This document shows, piece after piece, positions 50,736 to 59,705 of a DNA stretch of 64,000 nt (its first letter is position 1; each line of letters opens with the position of its first letter). The notes under the pieces were generated by a model, which did no database searches, was not told the DNA's origin, and saw only the letters and a program-made list of their open reading frames with translations. The stretch comes from an uncultured Oscillospiraceae bacterium (GTDB taxonomy: Bacteria; Bacillota; Clostridia; Oscillospirales; Ruminococcaceae), in contig UQMF01000012.1 of the NCBI GenBank assembly GCA_900542145.1, forward strand, positions 4,214-68,213. The letters run 5' to 3'. The translations under genes and the position numbers were made by a program.

Positions 50736-52991
50736 ATGGACAGTAACATCGGAAAAAAGCTTGACGGCAGATACGAGCTGCTTGAGCTTATCGGCGTCGG
50801 GGGAATGGCGGATATATACAAGGCCCGCGACATCGTAGAGGACCGCATTGTTGCGGTAAAGATACTCAAGACGGAGTTCGCCGGCAGCGATGAATTCCTG
50901 CGCAGATTCCGTAATGAATCCAAGGCGATAGCGCTGCTTTCCCACCCGAATATCGTAAAGATCTACGACGTGGGATTCACCGATAAGGTGCAGTTCATCG
51001 TTATGGAATACGTTGACGGTATCACGCTTACTGATTACATCGAACAGCAGGGCGTGCTGAAATGGCGCGACGCGGTTCACTTCACTATTCAGATACTTAA
51101 GGCGCTCCAGCACGCGCACGACCGCGGTATCGTACACCGCGACATAAAGTCCAGCAACGTCATGCTGCTGAGCGACGGCACCATCAAGGTCATGGATTTC
51201 GGTATCGCGCGCTTCAACCGCGAGAATAACAAGACAATGTCCGAAAAGACCATTGGTTCGGTGCACTACATCAGCCCGGAGCAGGCGCGCGGCGACATCA
51301 CCGACGAGCGCAGCGACATCTATTCCGTGGGCGTAGCACTTTACGAAATGCTCACCGGAAGGAAGCCCTTCGATGGCGACACACCCGTGTCCATCGCGCT
51401 CATGCATATGCAGAGCACCCCGAAGAAGCCCTCCGAGATCAACAGCACTATCGCCGAGGGTCTTGAGCAGATCGTCATGCGTGCAATGCAGAAGGATCCT
51501 GCGCAGCGCTACCAGACCGCCGGGGAGATGATAAAGGATCTTGAGGAGTTCCGCAAGAATCCGGGTATCGTGTTCGATTATAAGTACAACTCCACTGATG
51601 GAACAACAAAGTATTTCGACCGTCCTATCCCTGCCGCCGACCAGGAGCGCAGGCGCCGCCAGCAGCCGCAGGAGGATCCTGACGATGACGAGGACGATGA
51701 TTACGACGATGATGACGAGGACGAATACGAAGAGCGCCGTTCTCCGCTGATCCCGATCCTGTTCGCGGTAGGAACCGCGTTCGTCATCGCGACAGTGTTC
51801 CTGGTTCTGCTCATCGTGTTCAAGAATCTTGACGTGTCGGCGAGCGACATTGAGTCCGTGGTAAATCCGTCCGGAGGAAGCACCATCAGCGTTTCCGATG
51901 ATAACGAGTTCCTCATGCCGAACCTTGTCGGAATGTCCTGGGAGGATGCTAACCAGAAGTACTCCAAGTACATGAAGCTCAAGGCTGAGCAGGAGTGGAG
52001 CTCCGTGACCAAGGATCAGATCTTCGACCAGGAATACGCCGAGGGCAGAAAGGTCAAGACCGGAGTTGAGGTCACTGTAAAGGTCAGCAAGGGAATCCGC
52101 CAGGTGGAGATACAGGATCTTGAGAACCTGTCCCTGTCCATTGCGGAGACCAAGCTTGAGAAAGACGGCTTCGTGGTCAGAAAGACTTACGAGGAGAGCG
52201 ACGACGTTGCCAAGGATACTGTTATCCGCTCCGAGCCGAGCGCCCATGAGATGGCAGACCAGGGAAGCACTGTAGTGCTGGTTGTCAGTCTTGGCCCGAA
52301 GGATACGCAGGTCAATGTGCCGAAGTTCGTCAGCCTGCCGCTGAGCGTGGCGATACAGCGCGCCGATGAGTACCACCTGAAGTACCAGGTAGAGTACAAG
52401 GGCAGCGAGGAATACGACGCAGACGTGGTAATGGAACAGAGCATTGAGCCGAACAGCAGGGTAGACCGTGACACCGAGATCTTATTCACGGTAAGCACCG
52501 GCAAGCCCGATGAAAAGACGAAGAACATCAAGTTCACGCTTCCCAAGAAGGCGACCGGCGAGTTCGTATTCAACTATTACGTTGACGGCGTGCTTGACGA
52601 GAATGCCAAGGTGCAGATGGATATCGGCCTTGCTTCCAACAAGACAATGAACTACAGCGTGGTCGGCAAGCCCGGCGAAACCAAGAACGTCACCGTCAAG
52701 GTTACTTCCGTTGAAACCGGAAAGACCGGAACCTATGTGGATATTGTCGTAACGTTCCCGGAGGACGACGGCAAGGTTACTGCAGAGGAGGAGTTCAACA
52801 GCGGCGTATTCAGCGAGCTGCTTATCGCCGACGACACTGACGAGCCGATCTTTGAAACCAGCGAACAGACCCCGGACACCGTTGACACCAACGAGCCTGA
52901 GCCTGCGCACACGACTACTCATACGACTTCCAACACCGAGCCGGTGGAGCCTGATCCCGGTATACCGGTCACTGACACGAACAGGGGGTAA
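50736..52991 (+). CDS. prkC: PASTA-domain serine/threonine kinase (PrkC/Stk type)
   Basis: A 751-residue membrane kinase. Residues about 12-270 form the kinase: GVGGMADIYKA, Lys in VAVKILK, HRDIKSSNV, MDFGIARF, SPEQARGD. An acidic stretch (about 310-330) precedes one membrane helix near residues 339-362. Outside lie three PASTA domains (starting near MPNLVGMSWEDA, IQDLENLSLSIA and VPKFVSLPLSVA), a beta domain and a Thr/Pro/Glu-rich tail. PASTA domains bind muropeptides or lipid II; in spore formers PrkC also signals germination. All catalytic residues are present. Confidence 0.95.
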   Translation: MDSNIGKKLDGRYELLELIGVGGMADIYKARDIVEDRIVAVKILKTEFAGSDEFLRRFRNESKAIALLSHPNIVKIYDVGFTDKVQFIVMEYVDGITLTDYIEQQGVLKWRDAVHFTIQILKALQHAHDRGIVHRDIKSSNVMLLSDGTIKVMDFGIARFNRENNKTMSEKTIGSVHYISPEQARGDITDERSDIYSVGVALYEMLTGRKPFDGDTPVSIALMHMQSTPKKPSEINSTIAEGLEQIVMRAMQKDPAQRYQTAGEMIKDLEEFRKNPGIVFDYKYNSTDGTTKYFDRPIPAADQERRRRQQPQEDPDDDEDDDYDDDDEDEYEERRSPLIPILFAVGTAFVIATVFLVLLIVFKNLDVSASDIESVVNPSGGSTISVSDDNEFLMPNLVGMSWEDANQKYSKYMKLKAEQEWSSVTKDQIFDQEYAEGRKVKTGVEVTVKVSKGIRQVEIQDLENLSLSIAETKLEKDGFVVRKTYEESDDVAKDTVIRSEPSAHEMADQGSTVVLVVSLGPKDTQVNVPKFVSLPLSVAIQRADEYHLKYQVEYKGSEEYDADVVMEQSIEPNSRVDRDTEILFTVSTGKPDEKTKNIKFTLPKKATGEFVFNYYVDGVLDENAKVQMDIGLASNKTMNYSVVGKPGETKNVTVKVTSVETGKTGTYVDIVVTFPEDDGKVTAEEEFNSGVFSELLIADDTDEPIFETSEQTPDTVDTNEPEPAHTTTHTTSNTEPVEPDPGIPVTDTNRG

Positions 52992-52995
52992 TGAT

Positions 52996-53937
52996 ATTTC
53001 TGCTGAATATCATGATCATGGAATAATCACCAGAGCAGTCGGGGGCATCTATTATGTAGATGCCCTTTCGGGCTTTGAGGAAAACGGCGGACTGCACCCC
53101 GACGGCAGAACGCTGAAATGCGCCGCCCGTGGACTCTTCCGGCAGAACGGGATAAGTCCCAGCGCCGGGGACATAGTTGAGGTGATCAGCCAGGAGAATC
53201 ACGAGCCGCTCATCTCAAGGATACTACCGCGCAGGAATTACCTTGTGCGCCCACCGCTTGCAAATCTGGATGGGATCGTGTTCGTGATAAGCTGCGCGGA
53301 CCCGGCTCCGAACCGCTTCATTCTGGATAAGCTTATCGCAATTGCGGACAGCAAATCCATTGAGCCGATGATTGCGTTCACGAAATGCGACCTGGAGCAG
53401 GCGGAGGAGCTTGCTCACATATACAGCGGCATCGGGATCACCGTCTGCATGGTGAACAATCTCACGGGAGAGGGCGCGGAGTCCGTCCGGGAGTTCATAA
53501 ACGGCAGGGTCACGGCGTTTATCGGGAATTCCGGCGTGGGGAAATCCAGTCTGATGAACACGCTGTTCCCACAGCTTTCATTGGAAACCGCCGTCATCAG
53601 CAAGAAACTCGGCAGAGGAAAACATACCACTCGTCAGGTGCAGCTGTACCGTCTGAGCGAACTTGACCCGGCAATGACCGGGTATTCCGCGGACACGCCG
53701 GGATTCTCCACCGTGGACACCGAGCGCTACTGTCGTATCCCGGCAGGGGAGCTTGACAACAGCTTCCGTGAATTCTCAAAATACGCGGAGAAGTGCCGTT
53801 TTGCGGACTGCGCCCACATAAAGGAGAAGGACTGCGCCGTCAGGGCGGCGGCGGAAAGCGGCGAGATCGCGCGCTCGCGCTACGAAAGCTATCTCAGAAT
53901 GCATGAGGAAGCAAGCAGGATAAACGATTGGGAGTGA
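52996..53937 (+). CDS. rsgA: Ribosome small subunit GTPase RsgA
   Basis: A circularly permuted GTPase for 30S maturation: OB domain (RAVGGIYYVDAL), G4 FTKCDLEQAEE, P-loop GNSGVGKSSL, G2/G3 area (GRGKHTTRQVQLY, DTPGFS), and the zinc end CRFADCAHIKEKDC. The protein clearly starts near GIITRAVGG, but no ATG, GTG or TTG is in frame after the prkC stop. An ATT at 52996 lies 7 bases after AGGGGG and gives 313 residues; I annotate that. Alternatives are ATG 52852 or TTG 52882 deep inside prkC, without sites. An out-of-frame ATG (52991) overlaps the prkC stop but ends after 11 codons. Confidence 0.8.
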   Translation: MSAEYHDHGIITRAVGGIYYVDALSGFEENGGLHPDGRTLKCAARGLFRQNGISPSAGDIVEVISQENHEPLISRILPRRNYLVRPPLANLDGIVFVISCADPAPNRFILDKLIAIADSKSIEPMIAFTKCDLEQAEELAHIYSGIGITVCMVNNLTGEGAESVREFINGRVTAFIGNSGVGKSSLMNTLFPQLSLETAVISKKLGRGKHTTRQVQLYRLSELDPAMTGYSADTPGFSTVDTERYCRIPAGELDNSFREFSKYAEKCRFADCAHIKEKDCAVRAAAESGEIARSRYESYLRMHEEASRINDWE

Positions 53938-53941
53938 GCAA

Positions 53942-54550
53942 ATGTCCAGGATATGTTCAGTGATATGCGGCTCCCCGGAGGGGAACCTGATCGGGCGCCC
54001 GGAGGGGCTGATTATATGCGCCGACCGCGGCTACGACATTGCGGCGGCGGCAGGAGTGACTCCGGACATCGTCGTCGGGGATTTCGACAGCTCCGAGCGT
54101 CCGCTCCCGGAGGGAATCCGGGTGATCCGTGTGGATCCTGTCAAGGACGACACGGACACCATTCTCGCCTGCGACACCGCAATTGAGGAGGGCTGCGATG
54201 AGATTCGACTGTACTGCGCCACCGGCGGCAGACCGGACCACACGATCGCCAATATCCAGACGCTGGAGTACCTGCGCGTCCGGGGAGTCCACGGAATCAT
54301 CATCGGCGACAGATTCCGCATGTACCTTGTGCATGAGCGCGAGGAGGTTATCCCGGCGTTCAGCGGGTATGTTTCGGTGTTCTCCTACGGCGAAACCTGC
54401 ATGGTGAGCGAATACGGAATGAAATATAACCTGGTGCGCTATCGGCTGGATAATGCGTTTCCGCTCGGCGTAAGCAACGAGGTCGCGGAGAGCGAGGGGC
54501 ATATAATAGTCCATGGAGGCACGGCGCTTGTCGTAGAATATCACAACTGA
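53942..54550 (+). CDS. thiN: Thiamine pyrophosphokinase
   Basis: A 202-residue enzyme that makes thiamine diphosphate from thiamine and ATP. Motifs: CADRGYDIAAAAGVTPDIVVG with the DFDS that follows, KDDTDTILACDTAIEEG, and GGRPDHTIANIQTLEYL. It starts 4 bases after rsgA. In many Firmicutes an rpe gene lies between rsgA and thiN; here it is absent. It ends the long plus-strand cluster with a strong terminator. Confidence 0.93.
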   Translation: MSRICSVICGSPEGNLIGRPEGLIICADRGYDIAAAAGVTPDIVVGDFDSSERPLPEGIRVIRVDPVKDDTDTILACDTAIEEGCDEIRLYCATGGRPDHTIANIQTLEYLRVRGVHGIIIGDRFRMYLVHEREEVIPAFSGYVSVFSYGETCMVSEYGMKYNLVRYRLDNAFPLGVSNEVAESEGHIIVHGGTALVVEYHN

Positions 54551-54554
54551 AAAC

Positions 54555-54589
54555 ACCCCATCTCGTCCAATGAGATGGGGTGAATTTTT
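54555..54589 (+). terminator. Terminator of the thiN cluster
   Basis: ACCCCATCTC (54555-54564) pairs with GAGATGGGGT (54572-54581), then GAATTTTTA. Confidence 0.85.
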
Positions 54590-56546
54590 ATGCCGCTGAG
54601 CCGGAATTGGTGCTCTGCTCCGGAGGTGTTCCGGGGGCGCCGCCTGGAGGATTCCCAGTGGCTCCGTCCGGAGGTGTGGGGGGAGTTCCGCCGTCATTGC
54701 CCTGACCGGGCTTGCCGAATCCGCCGCTCCAGGGAGTGTCCCCGTCCCGGGTCCAGGCTCCGAAGCCTGTCCCGGAGGCTCCGCCGCCGCTCACGCCGTC
54801 CGTAGCTGTGACGGTAGCCAGAAGCTCCTCGTCGGCGTATATCGTGTAGGTGCTGCCGGCGGTAAGTTCCGGCGATGAGAATATGAGGGATTCGCATGCC
54901 TTGGGAGTTATCGTGGTGAGTACCGCGTTACCGTCCTCGTCGCGCACCTCGATGGTGGAATCCGCCGGGGCGCTGCTGTAGATGGAAATGCATGGCTGGG
55001 ACAGCGTGCTGGGAGCCTGCGCCATTCCCTTGGAGCCGAGGGCGATGAGCGTTCCGCCACTGAGTGCGAAGGACTGGTCATAGTCAAGCGCGCCGTTTCC
55101 GTTGTCCGTGGGTCCGAATACGACCAGAATTCCGCCGCTCATGGAGATTGTGCCGTTGGAATCCACGCCGTCGCCGTTGGCGTTGGCGGTGACGCTGCCG
55201 CCGGAAATAGTGATGTAGGGAGTGTATCCGAGTTCATCGGAACTGCCGTTTGCGTTCAGTCCGTCATCAAAGGCTACCAGGGATATCGTGCCGCCGGATA
55301 TCTCAATGCCGGGGGCTTCCAGTCCCTCGTAGCTGTCGGAAATGTTGATCTCGCCGTTTTCAATGACGAGAAGCGCGTCTGCATTGATTCCATCATCACC
55401 AGAGGACAGGTTGAGCACTCCACCGGTGATTGTCACACCGCCGTTGGAGTGCACGGAATCGTCCGCGCTGTCCGTCGTCAGAGTACCGCCGGTTATGGAG
55501 ATCGCGGTGCCTGCCTTGACGCCCTTCATGCTCTCCGCTGAATTACCGGAGCTGTCGGTCAGGTTGCTGAAGTCGAAGCCGCTGCTGCCATCGGTGGAGA
55601 AATCGCCGAAGTGCCCTCTGCCGAATCCGCGGTCGTTCTCGGCGGTGTGCTCCACGGTGGAGCTTCCGTCGCCGGATACGATGTTGATGTCGCCGCCGGT
55701 TATGCTGAGCGTGGTTTCCGCCTGGATCCCATCGTTGCCGCTGGCGATGTCTATGGTACCGCCGGTTATGCTCACATATCCTTTGCCGGAATCGCTGGAG
55801 TTGGTGGATTTCAGCCCATCAAGTCCGCTGTTGACGGTTATGGTCCCGGCGGCGGCAAGCAGGTAGTCCTTGCCGATGATACCGTCCTCGACGGCGGTAA
55901 CGGTTATGTTTCCGCCGCAGAGCCTGAGTCCGTCCTTGCTGCGGATTCCGTCCCTGTACGCTCCGTTTACGCTGAGGGAACCATCGCCATTTATGACCAG
56001 GGTCTCCCGGGAGAACAGCGCCGCCCCGGTGGATTCAGCCTCGTCTGTGGAGTAATCGGTGCCGTCGGAGATGGAGTTCTGCGTGTTGGTGTTGAGCGTG
56101 ACAGTCAGCTTGTCCGCGCTTTCGCAGAGTATCGCCGGACCAGTCTTGCAGGTGAGGTCAACGCCGTTCAGCACGAGATATACGTCATCGTCCTTGCCGC
56201 AGTCGATGATGATCTGCCCGTCGGCGCAGGTGCCGGAGATGGAGTAACTCCCGGCGGCTGAGATTGTAACAACATTTCCGTCGGCGGAAACTCCGCTGCC
56301 CATGCACTGCACTCCGGTGGAGGTGAATGCGACTGCGCTGGCGCACTCCGCCGAGGGGGAAAGGTCCTTTTCGGACGCCTGATGGAATACCGCCGCAACT
56401 GACATATCCGAGGTTTCGCCGGTGGGCAGTGCGGTGGCGGCACTCTCTCCGCTGACCGCAGAGGAAGTTCCGCTGCCGCTACAGCCTGTATTTACCGAGA
56501 TCGCCAGCGAGCATAGTGCCGCCAGCGCTTTGTAACCTGATCTCAT
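54588..56546 (-). CDS. Cthe_2159-like (DUF4353) carbohydrate-binding beta-helix lipoprotein
   Basis: The 652-residue protein has a signal with a Cys at about residue 22 (SVNTGC; a loose lipobox). From about residue 60 it reads as a right-handed beta-helix of the DUF4353 family: repeated units such as VSITGGTIDIASGNDGIQAE, ISITGGTLTTDSADDSVHS and ITGGVLNLSSGDDGINAD. The founding member, Cthe_2159 of Clostridium thermocellum, binds cellulose and acidic sugars and resembles polysaccharide lyases, with calcium sites. A Gly/Pro-rich C-terminal tail of about 60 residues follows. AAGGAGC precedes the ATG. It is the last gene of a unit with the DUF4956 and VTC genes. Confidence 0.85.
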   Translation of the reverse strand: MRSGYKALAALCSLAISVNTGCSGSGTSSAVSGESAATALPTGETSDMSVAAVFHQASEKDLSPSAECASAVAFTSTGVQCMGSGVSADGNVVTISAAGSYSISGTCADGQIIIDCGKDDDVYLVLNGVDLTCKTGPAILCESADKLTVTLNTNTQNSISDGTDYSTDEAESTGAALFSRETLVINGDGSLSVNGAYRDGIRSKDGLRLCGGNITVTAVEDGIIGKDYLLAAAGTITVNSGLDGLKSTNSSDSGKGYVSITGGTIDIASGNDGIQAETTLSITGGDINIVSGDGSSTVEHTAENDRGFGRGHFGDFSTDGSSGFDFSNLTDSSGNSAESMKGVKAGTAISITGGTLTTDSADDSVHSNGGVTITGGVLNLSSGDDGINADALLVIENGEINISDSYEGLEAPGIEISGGTISLVAFDDGLNANGSSDELGYTPYITISGGSVTANANGDGVDSNGTISMSGGILVVFGPTDNGNGALDYDQSFALSGGTLIALGSKGMAQAPSTLSQPCISIYSSAPADSTIEVRDEDGNAVLTTITPKACESLIFSSPELTAGSTYTIYADEELLATVTATDGVSGGGASGTGFGAWTRDGDTPWSGGFGKPGQGNDGGTPPTPPDGATGNPPGGAPGTPPEQSTNSGSAA

Positions 56547-56576
56547 AATAGTGCTCCTTAGTGTAATAACTGTATC

Positions 56577-57248
56577 TCAGAGGGATTCGCAGCTGTCGGG
56601 GGCAAGACCGATGGAGATGGTCAGATTGCCGTTTCGTGTGCGGAGCTTGTCGATGAGCTCCTTTTCCCGGGCAGCGTCCTTTTCAACGATTTCATAGCGC
56701 AGGTCGAAAAGCGTTCCCATTGCGGTGCTCTTGACCATGACGAGTTCGCTGGACGAGAGGAATTCGTCGAAGATGTCGCTGAATGCGTCGGTGTAGTTCA
56801 TGTCCTCCGGAATAGTGATACGGAGTATCTTCCTTCGCTGTACATCGCGGAACCGTGGTATAAGTCCCAGCACCGCGAGCACGATCCCGACGGTTATCGC
56901 CAGGAGTACTGCGAACGCTATGTATCCCATGCCGGTGGCAAGTCCGATACACATGCTGTAGAAGATGAAGCAGATGTCCCGGGCGTTTCCGGGGGTGGAG
57001 CGGAATCTCACCAGGCTGAACGCGCCCATGACCGCAAGCCCGGCGCCAACGGAGCCGTTGACCAGCATTATCACAGTCTGCACCATAGCCGGGAGTACCA
57101 CAAGGGTGATAGTAAGGCTGTTGGAGCAGCGCTTTTTACCGAGCCGGTAAAGGAACGCCGACAGCGCGCCGAGGGCGATGGAAACGCCGGTGCATATCAG
57201 CGAGGATGTCATGTCAAGTCCAGTTGACGGGATTATAGTATCAAACAT
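56577..57248 (-). CDS. DUF4956 membrane protein
   Basis: The 223-residue protein has three to four membrane segments in the first 120 residues (LICTGVSIALGALSAFLY, LTITLVVLPAMVQTVIMLV, IGLATGMGYIAFAVLLAI) with the motif GAFSLVRFRSTPGNARDI between them, which is diagnostic of DUF4956. A cytoplasmic domain of about 90 residues follows. Function unknown; the family is regularly encoded with VTC-type polyphosphate polymerase domains. The ATG at 57248 overlaps the end of the VTC gene by 8 bases, with GGAGTG upstream. Confidence 0.88.
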   Translation of the reverse strand: MFDTIIPSTGLDMTSSLICTGVSIALGALSAFLYRLGKKRCSNSLTITLVVLPAMVQTVIMLVNGSVGAGLAVMGAFSLVRFRSTPGNARDICFIFYSMCIGLATGMGYIAFAVLLAITVGIVLAVLGLIPRFRDVQRRKILRITIPEDMNYTDAFSDIFDEFLSSSELVMVKSTAMGTLFDLRYEIVEKDAAREKELIDKLRTRNGNLTISIGLAPDSCESL

Positions 57249-57990
57249 ATTTTTCACTCCGAGGTTGAATATTGTTGTGGGCGGCTGAGATGGATTCGCG
57301 GTAAACCGCGCCGTATTTCGAGAAGGATCCCGGGAACAACCCGAGTTCCTCAAGCAGGCGTGTGAACCACATCGGGAACGCCGTCGCGGATTTTACTTCC
57401 ATAATACAGTGCGGCTGCGATTTCAGCAGGATTCCGCTGGTGCCGCAGCGCATGTCGAGTTCGTCGGTGCGGTAGCGGATATTACGGTCAAGGGTAAGCC
57501 GAAGTTCCTCGTCGTCGTTTCCGTGGAACGCTGTGCGGTCGTAGAATATTGCGGTCCTGGGAGCCAGCCGTAAGCGCTTTACCAGCCAGTCGATCTCCTG
57601 CATTACCTGGATATCGTTGTATCCGGTGCATTCGGGGTATATCCCCCGGACAAGGTAATCCATCGCAGCACCGTATGTAGTCTGCACCCGGCGCTTGTAA
57701 ACCACGCCGTCGTACTTCTTCTTGATCTCAAGGAATGCGACGCTGTAGTCGCCCGGTGTGTTATAGGTACGAAGCCTGACCTTCTGCTTGTAAACCGGCT
57801 TCTGTAACGACGTGCGTATAAGTATATCGTCCGGGCTGTCGCAGTAGAGCGAGCCGTTGGTCTGGCGCGAGTACACGTCCTCCGTCATGGAGCCGCGGAT
57901 ACGTCTGAGGAGTTCCTCCTCAATCTCCGCTGTTAGGAGATACTTGACCTCGCTGCGCATGAATGTGTTTGCGTAAGCCGTTTTACTCAC
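57241..57990 (-). CDS. VTC-type polyphosphate polymerase domain protein
   Basis: The 249-residue protein has the VTC/triphosphate-tunnel pattern: MRSEVKYLLTAEIEEELLRR at the N-terminus (basic and acidic tunnel residues), LYCDSPDD, QKVRLRTYN, FLEIKKKYDGVVYKRR, then IFYDRTAF, LRLTLDRNIRY and a final IMEVKSATAFPMW. In yeast Vtc4 such a domain makes polyphosphate from ATP. Tunnel Lys/Arg/Glu residues appear intact. I chose the GTG at 57990 because a -10 sequence (58016-58021) lies between it and the far end of the longer open frame. Confidence 0.85.
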   Translation of the reverse strand: MSKTAYANTFMRSEVKYLLTAEIEEELLRRIRGSMTEDVYSRQTNGSLYCDSPDDILIRTSLQKPVYKQKVRLRTYNTPGDYSVAFLEIKKKYDGVVYKRRVQTTYGAAMDYLVRGIYPECTGYNDIQVMQEIDWLVKRLRLAPRTAIFYDRTAFHGNDDEELRLTLDRNIRYRTDELDMRCGTSGILLKSQPHCIMEVKSATAFPMWFTRLLEELGLFPGSFSKYGAVYRESISAAHNNIQPRSEKYV

Positions 57991-58015
57991 CGTCCCCGTT
58001 TGATCTGATGATAGA

Positions 58016-58021
58016 ATTATA
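58016..58021 (-). promoter_or_regulatory. -10 element of the VTC-DUF4956-DUF4353 operon
   Basis: TATAAT on the minus strand 26 bases upstream of the GTG start; the -35 region is poor, so an activator or another sigma factor may be needed. Confidence 0.4.
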
Positions 58022-58121
58022 CCGCATTTATGTGACAGTTTTATGATAGATGTTAAAGTGTTTTTCTGACCGTGAAAAAAAAGGAGTAAAGAATTTGTGC
58101 ACATTGTCTGGTAAAAAAGTG

Positions 58122-58148
58122 AAAAAAGCCCCCGGAATACTCCGGGGG
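58122..58148 (-). terminator. Terminator of queA
   Basis: On the minus strand CCCCCGGA pairs with TCCGGGGG (58129-58148), loop of 4, followed by CTTTTTT. Confidence 0.9.
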
Positions 58149-58159
58149 TCTTTAATGTA

Positions 58160-59251
58160 TTACTTTATGTTTCCGATGAACATGCTGTCGCCGAACGAGA
58201 AGAAGCGGTAGCGTTCCTGGACGGCGACCTCATAGGCGTGCAGCGTCTTTTCCCTGCCGAGGAATGCGCTGACGAGCATTATGAGAGTGCTCTCCGGCAG
58301 GTGGAAATTCGTGATAAGGCCGTCGATAACTTTGAATTCGTAGCCGGGGTAGATGAAGATCCCGGTATCTTGGGTGAGTATCGGGGAGGAGGACCCGGTG
58401 AGCGGCGCAGTCCCCCTGTCCGCCTCGGTAGGAGCGAACAGCTCCGGTTTGACGCCGGCGGCGGATTCCAGCGTGCGGCAGGAGGTAGTTCCGACGGATA
58501 TCACGCGGCCGCCGTTCGCTTTGCAGCGCCGTATTTTCTGGGCGGTTATCTCCGGGACGGAGTAGTGCTCCACATGCATCTTGTGGTCGAGAATGTTGTC
58601 CTCCTTGACCGGACGGAATGTGCCAAGCCCGACGTGCAGGGTGACGTAGGCGGTGTCAATGCCCTTGTCCGCGAGCTTTCTGAATACGTTCTCGGTGAAG
58701 TGGAGCCCGGCGGTGGGGGCGGCGGCGGAGCCGGTTTCCCGGCAGTAGATTGTGTTGTATCTGTCCTTATTCTGGAGCTTCTCGGTGATGTAGGGCGGAA
58801 GCGGCATCTGACCTATCCGGTCGAGAATGTCGAAGAAATCCCCCTCGAAGGAAAAGCGTACCACGCGGTTGCCGTCGTCAACGACGTCCAGTATTTCCGC
58901 GGAAAGTCCCTCGGGGAAATCCACTATCGCGCCGGGCTTCAGGCGTTTTCCGGGGTGGACGAGGGTCTCCCATTCAGTCAGGCTCAGCCGCTTCAGCAGC
59001 AGGAATTCAACGTGGCCGCCGCTGCCGCGCTTTGTGCCGTAAATACGCGCCGGGAATACCTTGCTGTCGTTCATGACGAGCAGGTCGCCAGGGCGCAGAT
59101 ACTGATCTATATTGTAGAAGTGGTCGTGGGTGATCTCTCCCGTGGCGCGGTCTATTGCCATCAGCCGGGAGCTGTCCCGTGGCTCCACCGGGGTCTGGGC
59201 GATGAGCTCCTCCGGCAGGTCGTAGTTGAAATCGGATTTAAGCATTGTCAT
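58160..59251 (-). CDS. queA: S-adenosylmethionine:tRNA ribosyltransferase-isomerase
   Basis: A 363-residue QueA, which builds epoxyqueuosine on tRNA in the step after Tgt. Motifs: DFNYDLPEELIAQTPVEPRD, SRLMAIDR, VMNDSKVFPARIYGTK, AAPTAGLHFTE, LHVGLGTFRPV, and TNFHLPESTLIMLVSAF. I chose the ATG at 59251 (AAAGGA 9 bases upstream); ATGs at 59260 and 59245 are also in frame. A TTGATT-N17-TACAAT promoter at 59286-59314 drives it alone. Confidence 0.96.
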   Translation of the reverse strand: MTMLKSDFNYDLPEELIAQTPVEPRDSSRLMAIDRATGEITHDHFYNIDQYLRPGDLLVMNDSKVFPARIYGTKRGSGGHVEFLLLKRLSLTEWETLVHPGKRLKPGAIVDFPEGLSAEILDVVDDGNRVVRFSFEGDFFDILDRIGQMPLPPYITEKLQNKDRYNTIYCRETGSAAAPTAGLHFTENVFRKLADKGIDTAYVTLHVGLGTFRPVKEDNILDHKMHVEHYSVPEITAQKIRRCKANGGRVISVGTTSCRTLESAAGVKPELFAPTEADRGTAPLTGSSSPILTQDTGIFIYPGYEFKVIDGLITNFHLPESTLIMLVSAFLGREKTLHAYEVAVQERYRFFSFGDSMFIGNIK

Positions 59252-59285
59252 ATCGTACATTCCTTTATCGTATAATATTGTATAT

Positions 59286-59314
59286 ATTGTACCATAAACC
59301 GCCGGATAAATCAA
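59286..59314 (-). promoter_or_regulatory. Promoter of queA
   Basis: On the minus strand, -35 TTGATT (59309-59314) and -10 TACAAT (59286-59291), 17-base spacer. Confidence 0.65.
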
Positions 59315-59381
59315 TTTTTCTGCGTTGTGAATTATCAACAAAATCTACGCGCGAAATGAAGAATATTTATACGAATGGGGG

Positions 59382-59410
59382 TTGACAACATTGCTGTTAT
59401 GTGGTAAAAT
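59382..59410 (+). promoter_or_regulatory. Promoter of the lysine operon
   Basis: TTGACA (59382-59387), 17-base spacer, TAAAAT (59405-59410), followed at once by the riboswitch leader. Confidence 0.8.
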
Positions 59411-59442
59411 AATAATCAATCGGTGCAGAGAAGCACCGAGCT

Positions 59443-59600
59443 GATAGAGGTGCGGAAAAGATCAGTAGCGCCGCCATTCCGGTCTGCGGAGACCGGCTGC
59501 GCGAAAGGCTTACCGCCGAAGAGTGCATATTCCGTGATGTGCATGTCTGGCTGTGCGTCAAACAGGCGTCCGGTTGTCATCGGTCTGATGGAGAGCTATC
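59443..59600 (+). promoter_or_regulatory. Lysine riboswitch (L box)
   Basis: The leader matches the lysine riboswitch: P1 strand GATAGAGGTGCGG (59443 on) with the closing GAGAGCTATC ending at 59600, the conserved AAGATCAGTAG, GCGAAAGGCTTACCGCCGAA, and TGTCTGGCTGTGCGTC. A small extra hairpin (CGGTGC/GCACCG, 59421-59438) precedes the aptamer. A terminator hairpin follows at 59627. With lysine bound, transcription should stop before asd; without it, the diaminopimelate/lysine genes are read. Confidence 0.93.
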
Positions 59601-59626
59601 GCATTCACATACGATATTGCCGTTGT

Positions 59627-59655
59627 AGCCGATGAATTCACCTCATCGGCTTTTT
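59627..59655 (+). terminator. Riboswitch-controlled attenuator
   Basis: AGCCGATGA (59627-59635) pairs with TCATCGGCT (59643-59651), followed by TTTTTA. It lies between the lysine aptamer and asd. Confidence 0.9.
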
Positions 59656-59705
59656 ATGTAAATCCGGGGCGGATAACCCCTTAAAAGAGAAAGGAAACAA
59701 CACTC

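Noticed and set aside
50655..52376. 573-codon open frame on the minus strand opposite prkC
   Set aside because: It is antisense to clear kinase and PASTA domains, has no ribosome binding site and no recognisable motif; an effect of codon bias.
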